Below are positions 8,465 to 16,349 of a stretch of DNA of 37,066 bases, one piece after another. The position numbers and the translations under genes were made by a program. The notes beneath the pieces are model-generated. The model saw only the letters and a program-made list of their open reading frames with translations. It ran no database searches and was not told the origin of the DNA. Within the stretch, counting starts at the first letter, position 1; every line of letters begins with the position of its first letter. This DNA is from CAYMUG01 sp964393575 (GTDB lineage: Bacteria; Patescibacteriota; Minisyncoccia; Spechtbacterales; 2-12-FULL-38-22): contig CAYMUG010000006.1 of assembly GCA_964393575.1 (NCBI GenBank), positions 1 to 37,066 on the forward strand, read 5' to 3'.

Positions 8465-9193
8465 TTCAGGGCCGTTCTCAGTAATCGCAACTGTATCTTC
8501 AAAGTGGGCGGTTAAATGTTTATGACTACTCGCATACCCGAATCTGTCTCTATGTAACGTTATATCGGACGGTCCCGCAATAATCATAGGTTCTATTGCT
8601 ATAACCATACCTGGTTTAAGTTCAATTCCCTTACCTCGTTTTCCGAAATTAGGAACCTGAGGATCTTCGTGGATATAGCGCCCCACACCATGTCCCACAA
8701 GTTCTTTTACGATACTAAAATCTTCATCTTCAACATATCTTTGTATAGTATTACCTATATCACCTGTTGTATTTCCGGGTTTAGCTTTCTTAATACCCAT
8801 TTTTAATGCCTTTTTACATACCTTTAAAGTTCTCCTTGCCTCATGAGACGGTGTGCCGATGGGCATAGTGACAGCGGTATCTGAGTACCATCCTTTATAT
8901 ATTACCCCAAAATCAAGCCCCAGAATGTCTCCTTCGCGGAGAGGTTCTTTGTCGGGAACGCCATGAACAATAACTTCATTAACGGAAGTACAAAGAGAGG
9001 CAGGGAAACCTTCTACTCCTTTAAAGGCGGGTTTAACATCATAGTCATGGATACGCTGTTCGGCAAATTCATTTAGTTCAAAAGTGCTAACCCCCGGCTT
9101 CGCTTTTTCTGTAATCTCATGCAGAATAGAAGCGGCAATTTTGCCGCTTTCTTTCATAAGCTTTACTTCTTTTTCAGATTTATAAGTTATCAT
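8447..9193 (-). CDS. map: Type I methionine aminopeptidase
   Basis: A 248-residue pita-bread enzyme that removes the N-terminal Met from new proteins. The five metal ligands are visible: Asp94 (GLDFG), Asp105 (YSDTA), His168 (GHGVG), Glu201 (IEPM) and Glu232 (HFEDT). Substrate-binding His77 is in VHGVP. The start overlaps the adk stop as ATGA, giving the classical adk-map pair. The stop codon is embedded in a stable hairpin, which may limit read-through or protect the 3' end. Confidence 0.97.
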   Translation of the reverse strand: MITYKSEKEVKLMKESGKIAASILHEITEKAKPGVSTFELNEFAEQRIHDYDVKPAFKGVEGFPASLCTSVNEVIVHGVPDKEPLREGDILGLDFGVIYKGWYSDTAVTMPIGTPSHEARRTLKVCKKALKMGIKKAKPGNTTGDIGNTIQRYVEDEDFSIVKELVGHGVGRYIHEDPQVPNFGKRGKGIELKPGMVIAIEPMIIAGPSDITLHRDRFGYASSHKHLTAHFEDTVAITENGPEILTQT

Positions 9194-9795
9194 AATTTTT
9201 CATGTAATTTGTCTTTAATGTCCGCGGCAACCTCATCTATAGTTTGCATACCATTTATTTTTTCTAATATTCCGCATTCTTCAATATAATCCACCGCGGG
9301 CTGAGTACGCTCACGGTATTCCTGCATACGAACCTTTAATGTTTCCGGATCCTTGTCCAATTCCCGCGCGCTTCGTTCTAATATTCTTTGCATTCCTTCC
9401 TCATCAGATATCTCCAGGTCAAAAGCATACATATTGTCTTTACCGAATATATCTTTCAAAAACGGAATAAATCTCTCGGCTTCAAAAAGCGTGCGCGGAG
9501 ATCCTGAAAGAATAATACCGTTTTTACCGTCCCAGTCCCTCTCAAAAAGGTTTTTTATGTAATCTTTTACCGTTTTTAGCACCCATTCGGGTGTGTTAAG
9601 TTCGCCTGTATCGTAAATTTCCTTTTCTTTTCGGACTTCAGGGTCATCCGGATTTTCTTTAAATTTACGACGTAAAATGTCACTTGTAACGATAACTTCC
9701 AGGTTATGTTTCTCAGCTAGTATTTCCGCTTGGGTGTCTTTCCCGGAGCCGGGTTTCCCCATGATCATAACAACTATAGGTTTTTCAAGTTTCAT
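9190..9795 (-). CDS. adk: Adenylate kinase, short-lid form
   Basis: A 201-residue nucleoside monophosphate kinase that interconverts ATP + AMP and two ADP. The P-loop reads GKPGSGKDT (13-21), with Asp where most relatives have Gly. The NMP-binding region is VTSDILRRK...TGELNTPEWV, and LSGSPRT replaces the usual DGFPRT. The lid is reduced to a few residues (ERSARELD), followed by the conserved DPETLKVRMQEYRERTQP. Its place next to map supports adk rather than another NMP kinase. In many bacteria adk directly follows secY; here a deaminase-fusion gene and a terminator separate them. Confidence 0.88.
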   Translation of the reverse strand: MKLEKPIVVMIMGKPGSGKDTQAEILAEKHNLEVIVTSDILRRKFKENPDDPEVRKEKEIYDTGELNTPEWVLKTVKDYIKNLFERDWDGKNGIILSGSPRTLFEAERFIPFLKDIFGKDNMYAFDLEISDEEGMQRILERSARELDKDPETLKVRMQEYRERTQPAVDYIEECGILEKINGMQTIDEVAADIKDKLHEKL

Positions 9796-9950
9796 ATTGT
9801 TTTATAGTTATTTGTACATTTGCGTTATATTATATCATCTTACAGCAATATCCATAACGAGTAAAATATAAAAACCGCCCACAGGGACGGTGTAAAGTGC
9901 GCTATACCTGCTTGGTATATATCAACTTTTCACGATTTCAAATTTTTGCA

Positions 9951-10937
9951 TTAAATCTCTTTTCGGTCGATAGCGTATTGCTTGGCACTCTGCAGAGCTT
10001 CTTTCGTGGTGAAGCGCATCCATTTCCAATTCTGAATATCCAATAGATATACTCCGCCTATGCCGGCACGGTGCAGCTGTAAAGCACAACGAAGGCATGA
10101 AAAGATAGCTGCCTTGCTTGAGGAGGGCATGCCGCTTGGTTTGAGTGCTGTAACGTACAAGTTATAAGCAGCGGGATTATGGCCGGAGTTGATTATCTGC
10201 CAGAGAACTTCTTCTTCGGCATGCGCGCAGGCGCCAAGCATACTTTTTGTACGAGATGGTATGCCAATACGACAGCATTCGGGTTCACACAGGTCAGCCA
10301 ACTCTTCTATAGTATTGTTATACCCGTAAAAATCAGGGTCATCGCCCTCCCACTTATTGCGCTTGACGGCTATACACCCCACCTTAAGCTTCTTACATGG
10401 AGAATCCAGTGCTGTATAGAAACAATGCTTATACAATACAGAGCTATCACTACTTCCAAGAAAAAGATCAAATAAAGGATTATATTGATTTAACTCCGCT
10501 ACAATATGGAACATCAGTTCTTTGTATCTTTGCGTTATACGCTGAGGGTCTCCGATTTCAGGATCACGTAAAGCATATTCGCGCGTTATAGTTTTGGGGT
10601 GCCGTATTTCCACAAAGGGCCGAGGTTTGCGTCTCTGAAAATGTGCGTCTGTAAAATCTATCCACTCGCCGTTGGGCAAAATATTCCAATAGTGAGAACA
10701 TGAATATTTAAACTCTTTACAAACAAGAAATCCACGCATAAGCTCTCCGCCGAAAAGGTTCTGGGCCACGAGAGAAACAATACCACATTGCCCCAAAAGC
10801 AAGCCATCAGGCGACAATTCAGCCACCAAATCAGTACGGACTAATCGCTTGAATACGTAGCGCAGCATCTCTCTAAACTGTTCTATGGTAATTTCTTGTC
10901 CTCCTGTCACGGTCGCTCCTTTTGTAGGTACTGACAA
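9951..10937 (-). CDS. YunG-like domain fused to a cytidine/dCMP deaminase-like domain
   Basis: A 328-residue two-domain protein. Residues about 15-115 resemble the uncharacterised YunG family: a GQCG motif (49-52), FGGELMRG (62-69), HYWNILPNGEWIDFT (82-96). This Cys/His/Asp arrangement looks papain- or transglutaminase-like. Residues about 165-315 form a zinc deaminase domain with HAE (His239, Glu241) and CLRC (Cys281, Cys284). The substrate is unknown; free nucleotides, a modified base or nucleic acid are all possible. It sits alone between the secY terminator and adk, in the usual secY-adk-map order, and is somewhat richer in G+C than the ribosomal genes. The YunG assignment is from memory of motifs. 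Confidence 0.72.
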   Translation of the reverse strand: MSVPTKGATVTGGQEITIEQFREMLRYVFKRLVRTDLVAELSPDGLLLGQCGIVSLVAQNLFGGELMRGFLVCKEFKYSCSHYWNILPNGEWIDFTDAHFQRRKPRPFVEIRHPKTITREYALRDPEIGDPQRITQRYKELMFHIVAELNQYNPLFDLFLGSSDSSVLYKHCFYTALDSPCKKLKVGCIAVKRNKWEGDDPDFYGYNNTIEELADLCEPECCRIGIPSRTKSMLGACAHAEEEVLWQIINSGHNPAAYNLYVTALKPSGMPSSSKAAIFSCLRCALQLHRAGIGGVYLLDIQNWKWMRFTTKEALQSAKQYAIDRKEI

Positions 10938-10958
10938 AAATCTACCTAAGCGTATCAG

Positions 10959-10997
10959 AAAAAATGACTTATCACAAGCTTTGATAAGTCATTTTTT
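10959..10997 (-). terminator. Strong terminator at the end of the secY operon
   Basis: A perfect 16-bp inverted repeat (10959-10974 with 10982-10997) with a 7-nt loop. The stem core is TGACTTATCA, flanked by A6/T6. It overlaps the secY stop codon (10996-10998) and ends transcription of the ribosomal-secY block before the deaminase gene. The A and T flanks make it usable in both directions. Confidence 0.85.
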
Positions 10998-12282
10998 ATT
11001 CATACTGTCTCATTACTATTTGAGATTTGATTTGCCGAATAGTTTCCAGGACCACAGAAACCACAATTAGTATACTTGTTCCGCCTATAAGAAATGATAA
11101 ACCGGCTATGCCTTGATTTCCGCTGAGGCCTTGCGCAATAGAAGGTATAATCGCTATTAAACCTAAAAACACCGCACCCACAAGTAGTGTTCTGTTTAAA
11201 ATAAAGTTTAACCTTTCCGCTGTGGGGCGCCCCGGGCGTATACCGGGAATAAAACCTCCTTGTTTCTGTAGATTATCCGCTACGTTTTCAGGGTTAAAGG
11301 TTACTGCAGTATAGAAATATGTAAAGAACACAACAAGTAAGAAGTATACCAGCGAATAAAGTATAAGATTGCTTTGGAAGGCGTTAAAGAAATTGCCTAA
11401 GCTCTGTAAAATTTCATTACCGCTTCCCTGGAAAAATTGAGCTAAAATCCCCGGGAACAGCACAAGAGAAAGTGCAAAAATTATAGGTATTACACCGGCA
11501 GGATTTAAGGTTAGAGGCAGATAGGTTGACGCCCCACCATATATTCTGTTTCCTCTTACTCTCTTTGCATAAGTTACGGGTATATTTCGTCTTGCTTCGT
11601 TGACCATAACCACAGAAGCTACAATTATAAGCCCGACTACGGCAAAAGCAGTATATTTGGGTATTTGTTCAGCCCCTCCTGTAGCAAAAGCATTTCTTAT
11701 ACTGACCGGAACCTGAGCTATAATACCTGCAAAAATCATAAGAGATATTCCATTGCCAATCCCTTTTTCGGATATTAACTCTCCCAGCCACATTAAGAAA
11801 ATAGCTCCCGCAGCTACTGTGGCTAACATTGCTATTAATTCAAAAAGGGACGGGGATGCCATAACTCCCTGGTTTGTAAACAGAACAACTAAACCATAAC
11901 CCTGAAGAACAGCAAGGGGTACGGTTGCAAGCCTTCCATACTGATTAAATTTTTGCTTACCCTCATCTCCCTCTTCTTCGTGCATTTCTTTAAGACGGGG
12001 GAATACCATAGTGAGCAGCTGTAAGGTAATCGTAGCTGTAATATAGGGCCCTAATCCCAACATTACAATGGAAAGATTACTGAGAGCTCCTCCCGAAAAT
12101 ATATTCAATATACCGAAAAACTGATTTTGATTGAAAAACTGCTCTAACTGCTCTCTGTTTATACCGGGAACAGGTATCACCGCTGCTATACGAAAAATAC
12201 CCAAAATAAATAATACAAAGAACACCTTTTTCCTAAGATCTTTGATTTTAAATATCGCTTTTACTTGTTCCAGCCAGTTCAT
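10996..12282 (-). CDS. secY: Protein translocase subunit SecY
   Basis: A 428-residue polytopic membrane protein, the channel of the Sec translocon, with ten predicted helices. Recognisable features are the N-terminal LRKKVFFVLFILGIFRI, the plug-region segment ending in IPVPGI, GISLMIFAGI in the middle, the cytoplasmic loop with RRNIPVTYAKR and YLPLTLNPAGVIPIIFA, and the C-terminal FLGLIAIIPS. Length is normal. It is the last gene of the spc-type block, 32 nt after rplO, and its stop is part of the terminator hairpin. Confidence 0.97.
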   Translation of the reverse strand: MNWLEQVKAIFKIKDLRKKVFFVLFILGIFRIAAVIPVPGINREQLEQFFNQNQFFGILNIFSGGALSNLSIVMLGLGPYITATITLQLLTMVFPRLKEMHEEEGDEGKQKFNQYGRLATVPLAVLQGYGLVVLFTNQGVMASPSLFELIAMLATVAAGAIFLMWLGELISEKGIGNGISLMIFAGIIAQVPVSIRNAFATGGAEQIPKYTAFAVVGLIIVASVVMVNEARRNIPVTYAKRVRGNRIYGGASTYLPLTLNPAGVIPIIFALSLVLFPGILAQFFQGSGNEILQSLGNFFNAFQSNLILYSLVYFLLVVFFTYFYTAVTFNPENVADNLQKQGGFIPGIRPGRPTAERLNFILNRTLLVGAVFLGLIAIIPSIAQGLSGNQGIAGLSFLIGGTSILIVVSVVLETIRQIKSQIVMRQYE

Positions 12283-12314
12283 AATTTATTAGTTTTTACC
12301 AGAGCAGGCAGATT

Positions 12315-12782
12315 TTAGGAGTATGTAATACTTCCTCCGGCTTCTTCGATCTTCTTTTTCGCAGGATTGGAAGCCTCAATTCCCTCAATATTTACTTTTT
12401 TCTTGATTTCCCCCTTCGCAAGCAATTTAACTTTTTTGGGAGCTCTACCCTTATACTTGGGTATAACTCCTTTCTCCAATAAATATGCAGGGGTAACTTG
12501 ATCTCCGCTTTTCACAACATTATTGAGATCTTGTAAATTCACCACGAAAACAGGGGCAGGGGTCTTGCCTCGCCATCGTTTTGCGTCTTCTGATTTATTC
12601 GTGGGGCCTTTTAGTTTGGGTATCGTTTTTATATAATCCCAAATCTGAGGTCTTATATTATGTCCTTCTCTGGCTTTTTGGCCCTTTATACCCCTGCCTG
12701 AATAGGTACCGCGCTTTCCTCCTCTTCCTACCCGGTGCTTTCTTTGGATGTGTTTTGGTTTTCTTATTTCGTGAATCTGCAT
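12315..12782 (-). CDS. rplO: 50S ribosomal protein L15
   Basis: A 155-residue large-subunit protein that binds 23S rRNA. The Arg/Gly-rich N-terminus VGRGGKRGTYSGRGIKGQKAR is diagnostic. The central region is unusual, with IPKLKGPTNKSEDAKRWRGK in place of the short bacterial RxPKRGF segment. The C-terminus has the usual VKLLAKGEI...VNIEGIEAS. It follows rpsE by 45 nt; that gap is where rpmD (L30) lies in many bacteria, and it is too short to hold it. Confidence 0.93.
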   Translation of the reverse strand: MQIHEIRKPKHIQRKHRVGRGGKRGTYSGRGIKGQKAREGHNIRPQIWDYIKTIPKLKGPTNKSEDAKRWRGKTPAPVFVVNLQDLNNVVKSGDQVTPAYLLEKGVIPKYKGRAPKKVKLLAKGEIKKKVNIEGIEASNPAKKKIEEAGGSITYS

Positions 12783-12827
12783 AATAAATTAGTGGACAAT
12801 AAGTAGAAATAATAAAACAACAAACCT

Positions 12828-13415
12828 TTAGCTTTTACTATTGGTTTCTCCTTCTTTTGTTTTATTTTTGGTTGTTTTTGCTTTTTCGCTATTATTTTGA
12901 TCTTTATCTTTCGGTTTTTCCTCTGCTGTCGGAGGTGTATAACGGATATTTTGTAAAGCAGTTAACGTCGCATTAGCATTATTTAATTTATTTGCACTAC
13001 GGGAAACGATCTTTCCGCTAATATCTTCATATCCCGCCAAATCACAAATAACACGGACGGCACCTCCTGCTATAATACCCCGTCCGCTTCTTGATGGCTT
13101 CAAAAGAATTTCAGAGCCACTATACTTGCCTTTAGTTTCATAAGGAATAGTGCCTTTCGGTGTGATAGGGACTTTTATTGTATTTTTTTCCGCTTTTTTT
13201 GTCGCTTTATCTATAGCAATAGGTACATCGTTTCCACTGGCTTTACCGACTCCAACTTTACCATTTCTGTCACCAACAGCTACAACGGCCCTGAAATTAA
13301 ATCGCCTTCCTCCCGAAACCATTCTTGCAACACGAGCTATGTCCAGCACTTTTTGTTCGTAAGAAGAAGCGGGAGTTTGTGTATTATTTTGTTGTTGAGT
13401 TTTTGCCTCTGGCAT
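12828..13415 (-). CDS. rpsE: 30S ribosomal protein S5
   Basis: A 195-residue small-subunit protein, longer than the usual 165. The core starts near residue 22 (EQKVLDIARVARMVSGGRRFNF), with VAVGDRNGKVGVGKASGNDV and PSRSGRGIIAGGAVR following. A charged low-complexity tail rich in Lys, Glu, Asn and Thr occupies about residues 163-195, and the N-terminus is Gln/Thr-rich. S5 helps form the mRNA entry site and maintains decoding accuracy. The leader keeps only a truncated GCTCGTTCCG-type module (13423-13440). Confidence 0.96.
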   Translation of the reverse strand: MPEAKTQQQNNTQTPASSYEQKVLDIARVARMVSGGRRFNFRAVVAVGDRNGKVGVGKASGNDVPIAIDKATKKAEKNTIKVPITPKGTIPYETKGKYSGSEILLKPSRSGRGIIAGGAVRVICDLAGYEDISGKIVSRSANKLNNANATLTALQNIRYTPPTAEEKPKDKDQNNSEKAKTTKNKTKEGETNSKS

Positions 13416-13422
13416 ATTATAA

Positions 13423-13447
13423 GCGAGCGGAACGAGTTTTTACTTTA
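13423..13447 (-). repeat. 5' module of the stop-to-start element (rplR-rpsE gap)
   Basis: On the minus strand the rplR stop runs directly into AGTAAAAACTCGTTCCGCTCGC, the same module seen after rpsH, rpsN and rpsC. The hairpin module found downstream in those gaps is absent; a short TTATAATATG joins to the rpsE start. Confidence 0.5.
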
Positions 13448-13798
13448 AAATCTCAATCCGCTGGAACGTGCCGCATCAGCAAGAGCTTTTACTTTACCAT
13501 GATATTTATACCCTCCTTTGTCAAATACAACGCTTTTATAACCTTCCTTTAGTGCACGTTCGCCTATTTTCTTGCCTACTTGTTGAGCGGACTTTACCGT
13601 AGCCGGACTTTTGCTATTTGCGTCAAATTCAGAAAAAAGAACTGCTCCTCTCTCGTCATCAGCTAAACCTGAATATATATGTTTATTGCTCTTATACACA
13701 AATAAACGCGGCTTGTTAGCGGTACCATAAACTTTAGCGCGCACTCTTTTGTGGCGTTGTTTCCTTCTTAGTTGTTTTTTTATTTTTACTGTTGCCAT
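13445..13798 (-). CDS. rplR: 50S ribosomal protein L18
   Basis: A 117-residue 5S rRNA-binding protein of normal length. The basic N-terminus RRKQRHKRVRAKV and the core KPRLFVYKSNKHIYSGLADD, VGKKIGERA and FDKGGYKYHGKVKALADAAR(S)SGLRF are diagnostic. It lies 13 nt after rplF in the expected L6-L18-S5 order. Confidence 0.97.
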   Translation of the reverse strand: MATVKIKKQLRRKQRHKRVRAKVYGTANKPRLFVYKSNKHIYSGLADDERGAVLFSEFDANSKSPATVKSAQQVGKKIGERALKEGYKSVVFDKGGYKYHGKVKALADAARSSGLRF

Positions 13799-13811
13799 AA
13801 TTATTTTTTAA

Positions 13812-14363
13812 TTATCCTTCAGTACCTGACGCCTTTTTGCCCGCTTTCATTCTTATTTGCTCTCCTTCGTATTTAATGCCCTTTCCTTTATAGGGCTCCG
13901 GCTTCTTTTTTGCGCGTACATCTGCCGCAAACTGCCCTACTTTTTGTCTATTAACCCCTTTAACCTTGATTTTGTTTCCTTCTACTTCAACTTGAATATC
14001 TTCAGGAGTTTGCATTTCTATAGAATGCGAGTATCCGACATTAAGAATAAGTTTATCTTCACTTACCTGCGCATTATACCCCACGCCTTCTATCTCAAGT
14101 GTTTTTTCAAACCCTTCGTTAACACCATGTACAGCATTAGCCAATAAAGACCTATAAAGACCCCACATGGCCTTAGTATGCCTTGTCATTTTCTTTTTTG
14201 CAGGATTTAAATTTAAATTTTTTTCTTCCTTATTAATCTGCAGTGCAGATGGCACATTCACCTCAAGTTCCCCAAGAGGGCCCTTGGCTTTCACTAAATT
14301 ACCTTCAACAGTAATTTCAACTTTATCCGGAATTATTATTGATTGTTCTCCTACTCTACTCAT
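13812..14363 (-). CDS. rplF: 50S ribosomal protein L6
   Basis: A 183-residue large-subunit protein with two tandem L6 folds. Seen are IIIPDKVEITVEGNLVKAKGPLG at the start, the mid-protein GVNEGFEKTLEIEGVGYNA, and the C-terminal PEPYKGKGIKYEGEQIRMKAGK rRNA-contact motif. Length is normal. The start is preceded by a copy of the start-codon hairpin at 14368-14390. Confidence 0.97.
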   Translation of the reverse strand: MSRVGEQSIIIPDKVEITVEGNLVKAKGPLGELEVNVPSALQINKEEKNLNLNPAKKKMTRHTKAMWGLYRSLLANAVHGVNEGFEKTLEIEGVGYNAQVSEDKLILNVGYSHSIEMQTPEDIQVEVEGNKIKVKGVNRQKVGQFAADVRAKKKPEPYKGKGIKYEGEQIRMKAGKKASGTEG

Positions 14364-14367
14364 ATTA

Positions 14368-14421
14368 TTTTATTCGCTACACTAATAAATCTTAAGACGA
14401 ACGGAGCGAGCTTTTACTTTA
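14368..14421 (-). promoter_or_regulatory. Stop-to-start RNA element, rpsH-rplF gap
   Basis: On the minus strand the rpsH stop region leads into AAAGCTCGCTCCGTTCG (14398-14413). After a short link comes a hairpin with an AUUUAU/AUAAAU stem, a UA/GA step, GU/GC pairs and a short GUA loop (14368-14390). The hairpin ends 4 nt before the rplF ATG. Confidence 0.6.
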
Positions 14422-14811
14422 CCAAACCTCCGCCAAATATTCACCCCCCATGTGCTTTTCTCGGGCTTCTTTATCTGTAAATAAACCCTGAGAAGTTGAT
14501 ACTACACCTATTCCATAACCTCCTCTAACCTTTTTTATATCACTGCTTTTTACATAAATTCTTTGTCCCGGTTTACTTATTCTGTTCAATCCAGTGATTG
14601 TTGGCTTTCCGTATTTGTTGTACTTAAGTGTAATTATAATTACAGGTTTTTTTCTGCTTCCCTTTTTTTCTACCTCTTTAATTAACCCTTCTTTTGCTAA
14701 AAGTTGGGCCAGGTTGTATTTAAAATTTGAATAAGTAACCTTCACCGTCTCATGTCCGACGGCTTGTGCGTTCCTTATAATTGTAAGCATGTCTGCTATT
14801 TGGTCTGCCAT
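14419..14811 (-). CDS. rpsH: 30S ribosomal protein S8
   Basis: A 130-residue small-subunit protein that binds central-domain 16S rRNA and, in well-studied bacteria, represses the spc operon. MADQIADMLTIIRNAQ at the N-terminus and the C-terminal ISKPGQRIYVKSSDIKKVRGGYGIGVVSTSQGLFTDKEARE are diagnostic. Length is normal. The leader between rpsN and rpsH holds the most complete stop-to-start element. Confidence 0.97.
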   Translation of the reverse strand: MADQIADMLTIIRNAQAVGHETVKVTYSNFKYNLAQLLAKEGLIKEVEKKGSRKKPVIIITLKYNKYGKPTITGLNRISKPGQRIYVKSSDIKKVRGGYGIGVVSTSQGLFTDKEAREKHMGGEYLAEVW

Positions 14812-14815
14812 ATTA

Positions 14816-14870
14816 TTTTATTCACTACGCTCATAAAATCGTAGTGCGAGCGGAGCGAGCTTTTACTTTA
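14816..14870 (-). promoter_or_regulatory. Stop-to-start RNA element, rpsN-rpsH gap
   Basis: The best example of the element. The rpsN stop merges into AAAGCTCGCTCCGCTCGC. Next come CACTACG (14840-14846) and its exact complement CGTAGTG (14823-14829). The alternative UUUUAU/AUAAAA hairpin (14816-14838) shares sequence with that pairing, so the two structures exclude each other. The element ends 4 nt before the rpsH start. Confidence 0.65.
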
Positions 14871-15053
14871 CCAGCTTGACTTTTGTATGCCCGGAAGTTC
14901 TCCTTTTACAGCCATCTCTCTAAAACATATCCTACAAAGACCGAAGTCCCTGATATAACCTCTTGCACGGCCACACCTAAAACACCTGTTTACTTTTCTT
15001 GTGCTGTACTTCGGTTTTTTGTTTGATTTAGCTATTAGTGATTTTCTGGGCAT
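14868..15053 (-). CDS. rpsN: 30S ribosomal protein S14, zinc-binding type Z
   Basis: A 61-residue S14 of the short zinc-ribbon type. Four cysteines in two CxxC pairs (Cys24/27 and Cys40/43) bind zinc, around RARGYIRDFGLC. The C-terminal REMAVKGELPGIQKSSW is typical. It lies 6 nt after rplE. Its stop codon forms the first bases of the stop-to-start element. Confidence 0.97.
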   Translation of the reverse strand: MPRKSLIAKSNKKPKYSTRKVNRCFRCGRARGYIRDFGLCRICFREMAVKGELPGIQKSSW

Positions 15054-15059
15054 AATAAA

Positions 15060-15638
15060 TTAATCTTTTTCAAAAGGTATATTTAGTTTTTTAAATAATT
15101 CGATTGCCTCCTCTCTGGATTCTGTATCTGTTACCAGAGTAGCTTCCAAGCCCCAAGTAAAATTATAAGGAGGCGTCTCCGGAAAAACACTGCTATCTCT
15201 GAATCCTATATTCAAATTACCCTTATTATCCACGGATTTATAAGAAATTCCTCTAAAATCCCGCGTCCTGGGTAATGTTATGTGTATTACTCTGGCTAAA
15301 AAATCGTACATTCTTTTATCTCTTAAGGTTGCACGTAAACCTACCAGCATACCACGTCTAAGCTTAAAACCCGCAATAGATTTAGAGCTTCGTATAGGGT
15401 GAGGTTTCTGACCGCCTATCAATGAAAGACCTTCTATAATATCCTTTACTAATTCTTCATCATCGGTTTGGGTTGAAGCTGTCTGTTTTCTGGCTGTTAC
15501 AATGTTTCCTACACCTGCGTTGAGCACAATTTTCTCTAAAGAGGGGACTGCGTGTATGTTTAAATTCCCAAGTTCCTTAGATAATTCGGGTTTTATATTT
15601 TCTTTGGTTTCTTTTTGTAAATCCAATACTTCGGTCAT
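15060..15638 (-). CDS. rplE: 50S ribosomal protein L5
   Basis: A 192-residue 5S rRNA-binding protein forming part of the central protuberance. Diagnostic parts are SLEKIVLNAGVGN, GGQKPHPIRSSKSIAGFKLRRGM, FLARVIHITLPRTRDFRG and LNIPFEKD at the C-terminus. A short insert rich in Thr, Gln and Asp (about 49-63) follows the VGN loop. It begins 9 nt after rplX. Confidence 0.97.
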   Translation of the reverse strand: MTEVLDLQKETKENIKPELSKELGNLNIHAVPSLEKIVLNAGVGNIVTARKQTASTQTDDEELVKDIIEGLSLIGGQKPHPIRSSKSIAGFKLRRGMLVGLRATLRDKRMYDFLARVIHITLPRTRDFRGISYKSVDNKGNLNIGFRDSSVFPETPPYNFTWGLEATLVTDTESREEAIELFKKLNIPFEKD

Positions 15639-15647
15639 ATGACTATA

Positions 15648-15965
15648 CTATTGTACAGGCTTTTGGCATTTTTTGCAAACTCTGTATTTCTCGTCACCTT
15701 GCACTTTATACCCGACACGACTGGGCTTATTATTACAACTCGGGCAAAGAAGTTTGACGTTGGAAACGTCAATTGGGGCATTAATTTCTACAATTTGTCC
15801 TTTCTCTCCTTCTTTTTGAGGCTTTACATGTTTTTTTAGCTTATTTACCCCCTCTACAATAACTTGGTGTTCTTCGGGAAATGCATCGGTAACTTTACCG
15901 GTTTTTCCCCGATCTTTTCCGTGTGTTACTAATACCTTGTCTCCTGTTTTGATCTTCATAGACAA
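15648..15965 (-). CDS. rplX: 50S ribosomal protein L24 with zinc ribbon
   Basis: A 105-residue assembly-initiator protein. The KOW motif lies at VLVTHGKDRGKTGKV (about 11-25), and the core ends with INAPIDVSNVKLL. The C-terminal part has two CxxC pairs (Cys74/77, Cys97/100) and so is the zinc-ribbon form. The gene is 17 nt after rplN. A second Met at position 3 could also start translation. Confidence 0.95.
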   Translation of the reverse strand: MSMKIKTGDKVLVTHGKDRGKTGKVTDAFPEEHQVIVEGVNKLKKHVKPQKEGEKGQIVEINAPIDVSNVKLLCPSCNNKPSRVGYKVQGDEKYRVCKKCQKPVQ

Positions 15966-15982
15966 ACAATAATGCTCACACT

Positions 15983-16348
15983 TTACAATAATTCCTTAGC
16001 TAGTGAGGCAATTTTAGGATAACCTTTTTGCTTTATTTCTTTAGGAATGGGGCCGAATATTCTTCCACCCTTCGGTTGCCTGCCTTCCAGGATCACAGCA
16101 GCATTATCATCAAAAGCTATATAGGAGCCATCATTTCTTCTAAACATCTTTTTTTGTCTAACAATAAGTGCGTACACCACCTCTTTCTTTTTTACGGATT
16201 TTCTGGGTTCGGCTCTTTTAACCGAAGCCACTATAACATCGCCTATGCGTGCATATCTACGCCTGCTTCCGCCTAAAGGTCTTATACACTGAATTATTTT
16301 TGCTCCGGAGTTATCCGCAACTTTTAATTTTGTTTCTTGTTGTATCAT
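15983..16348 (-). CDS. rplN: 50S ribosomal protein L14
   Basis: A 121-residue, highly conserved large-subunit protein at the subunit interface. MIQQETKLKVADNSGAKIIQCIRPLGGSRRRYA and GSYIAFDDNAAVIL...GRIFGPI are diagnostic. It starts 1 nt after the rpsQ stop, in the normal S17-L14-L24 order. Confidence 0.98.
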   Translation of the reverse strand: MIQQETKLKVADNSGAKIIQCIRPLGGSRRRYARIGDVIVASVKRAEPRKSVKKKEVVYALIVRQKKMFRRNDGSYIAFDDNAAVILEGRQPKGGRIFGPIPKEIKQKGYPKIASLAKELL

Positions 16349-16349
16349 A

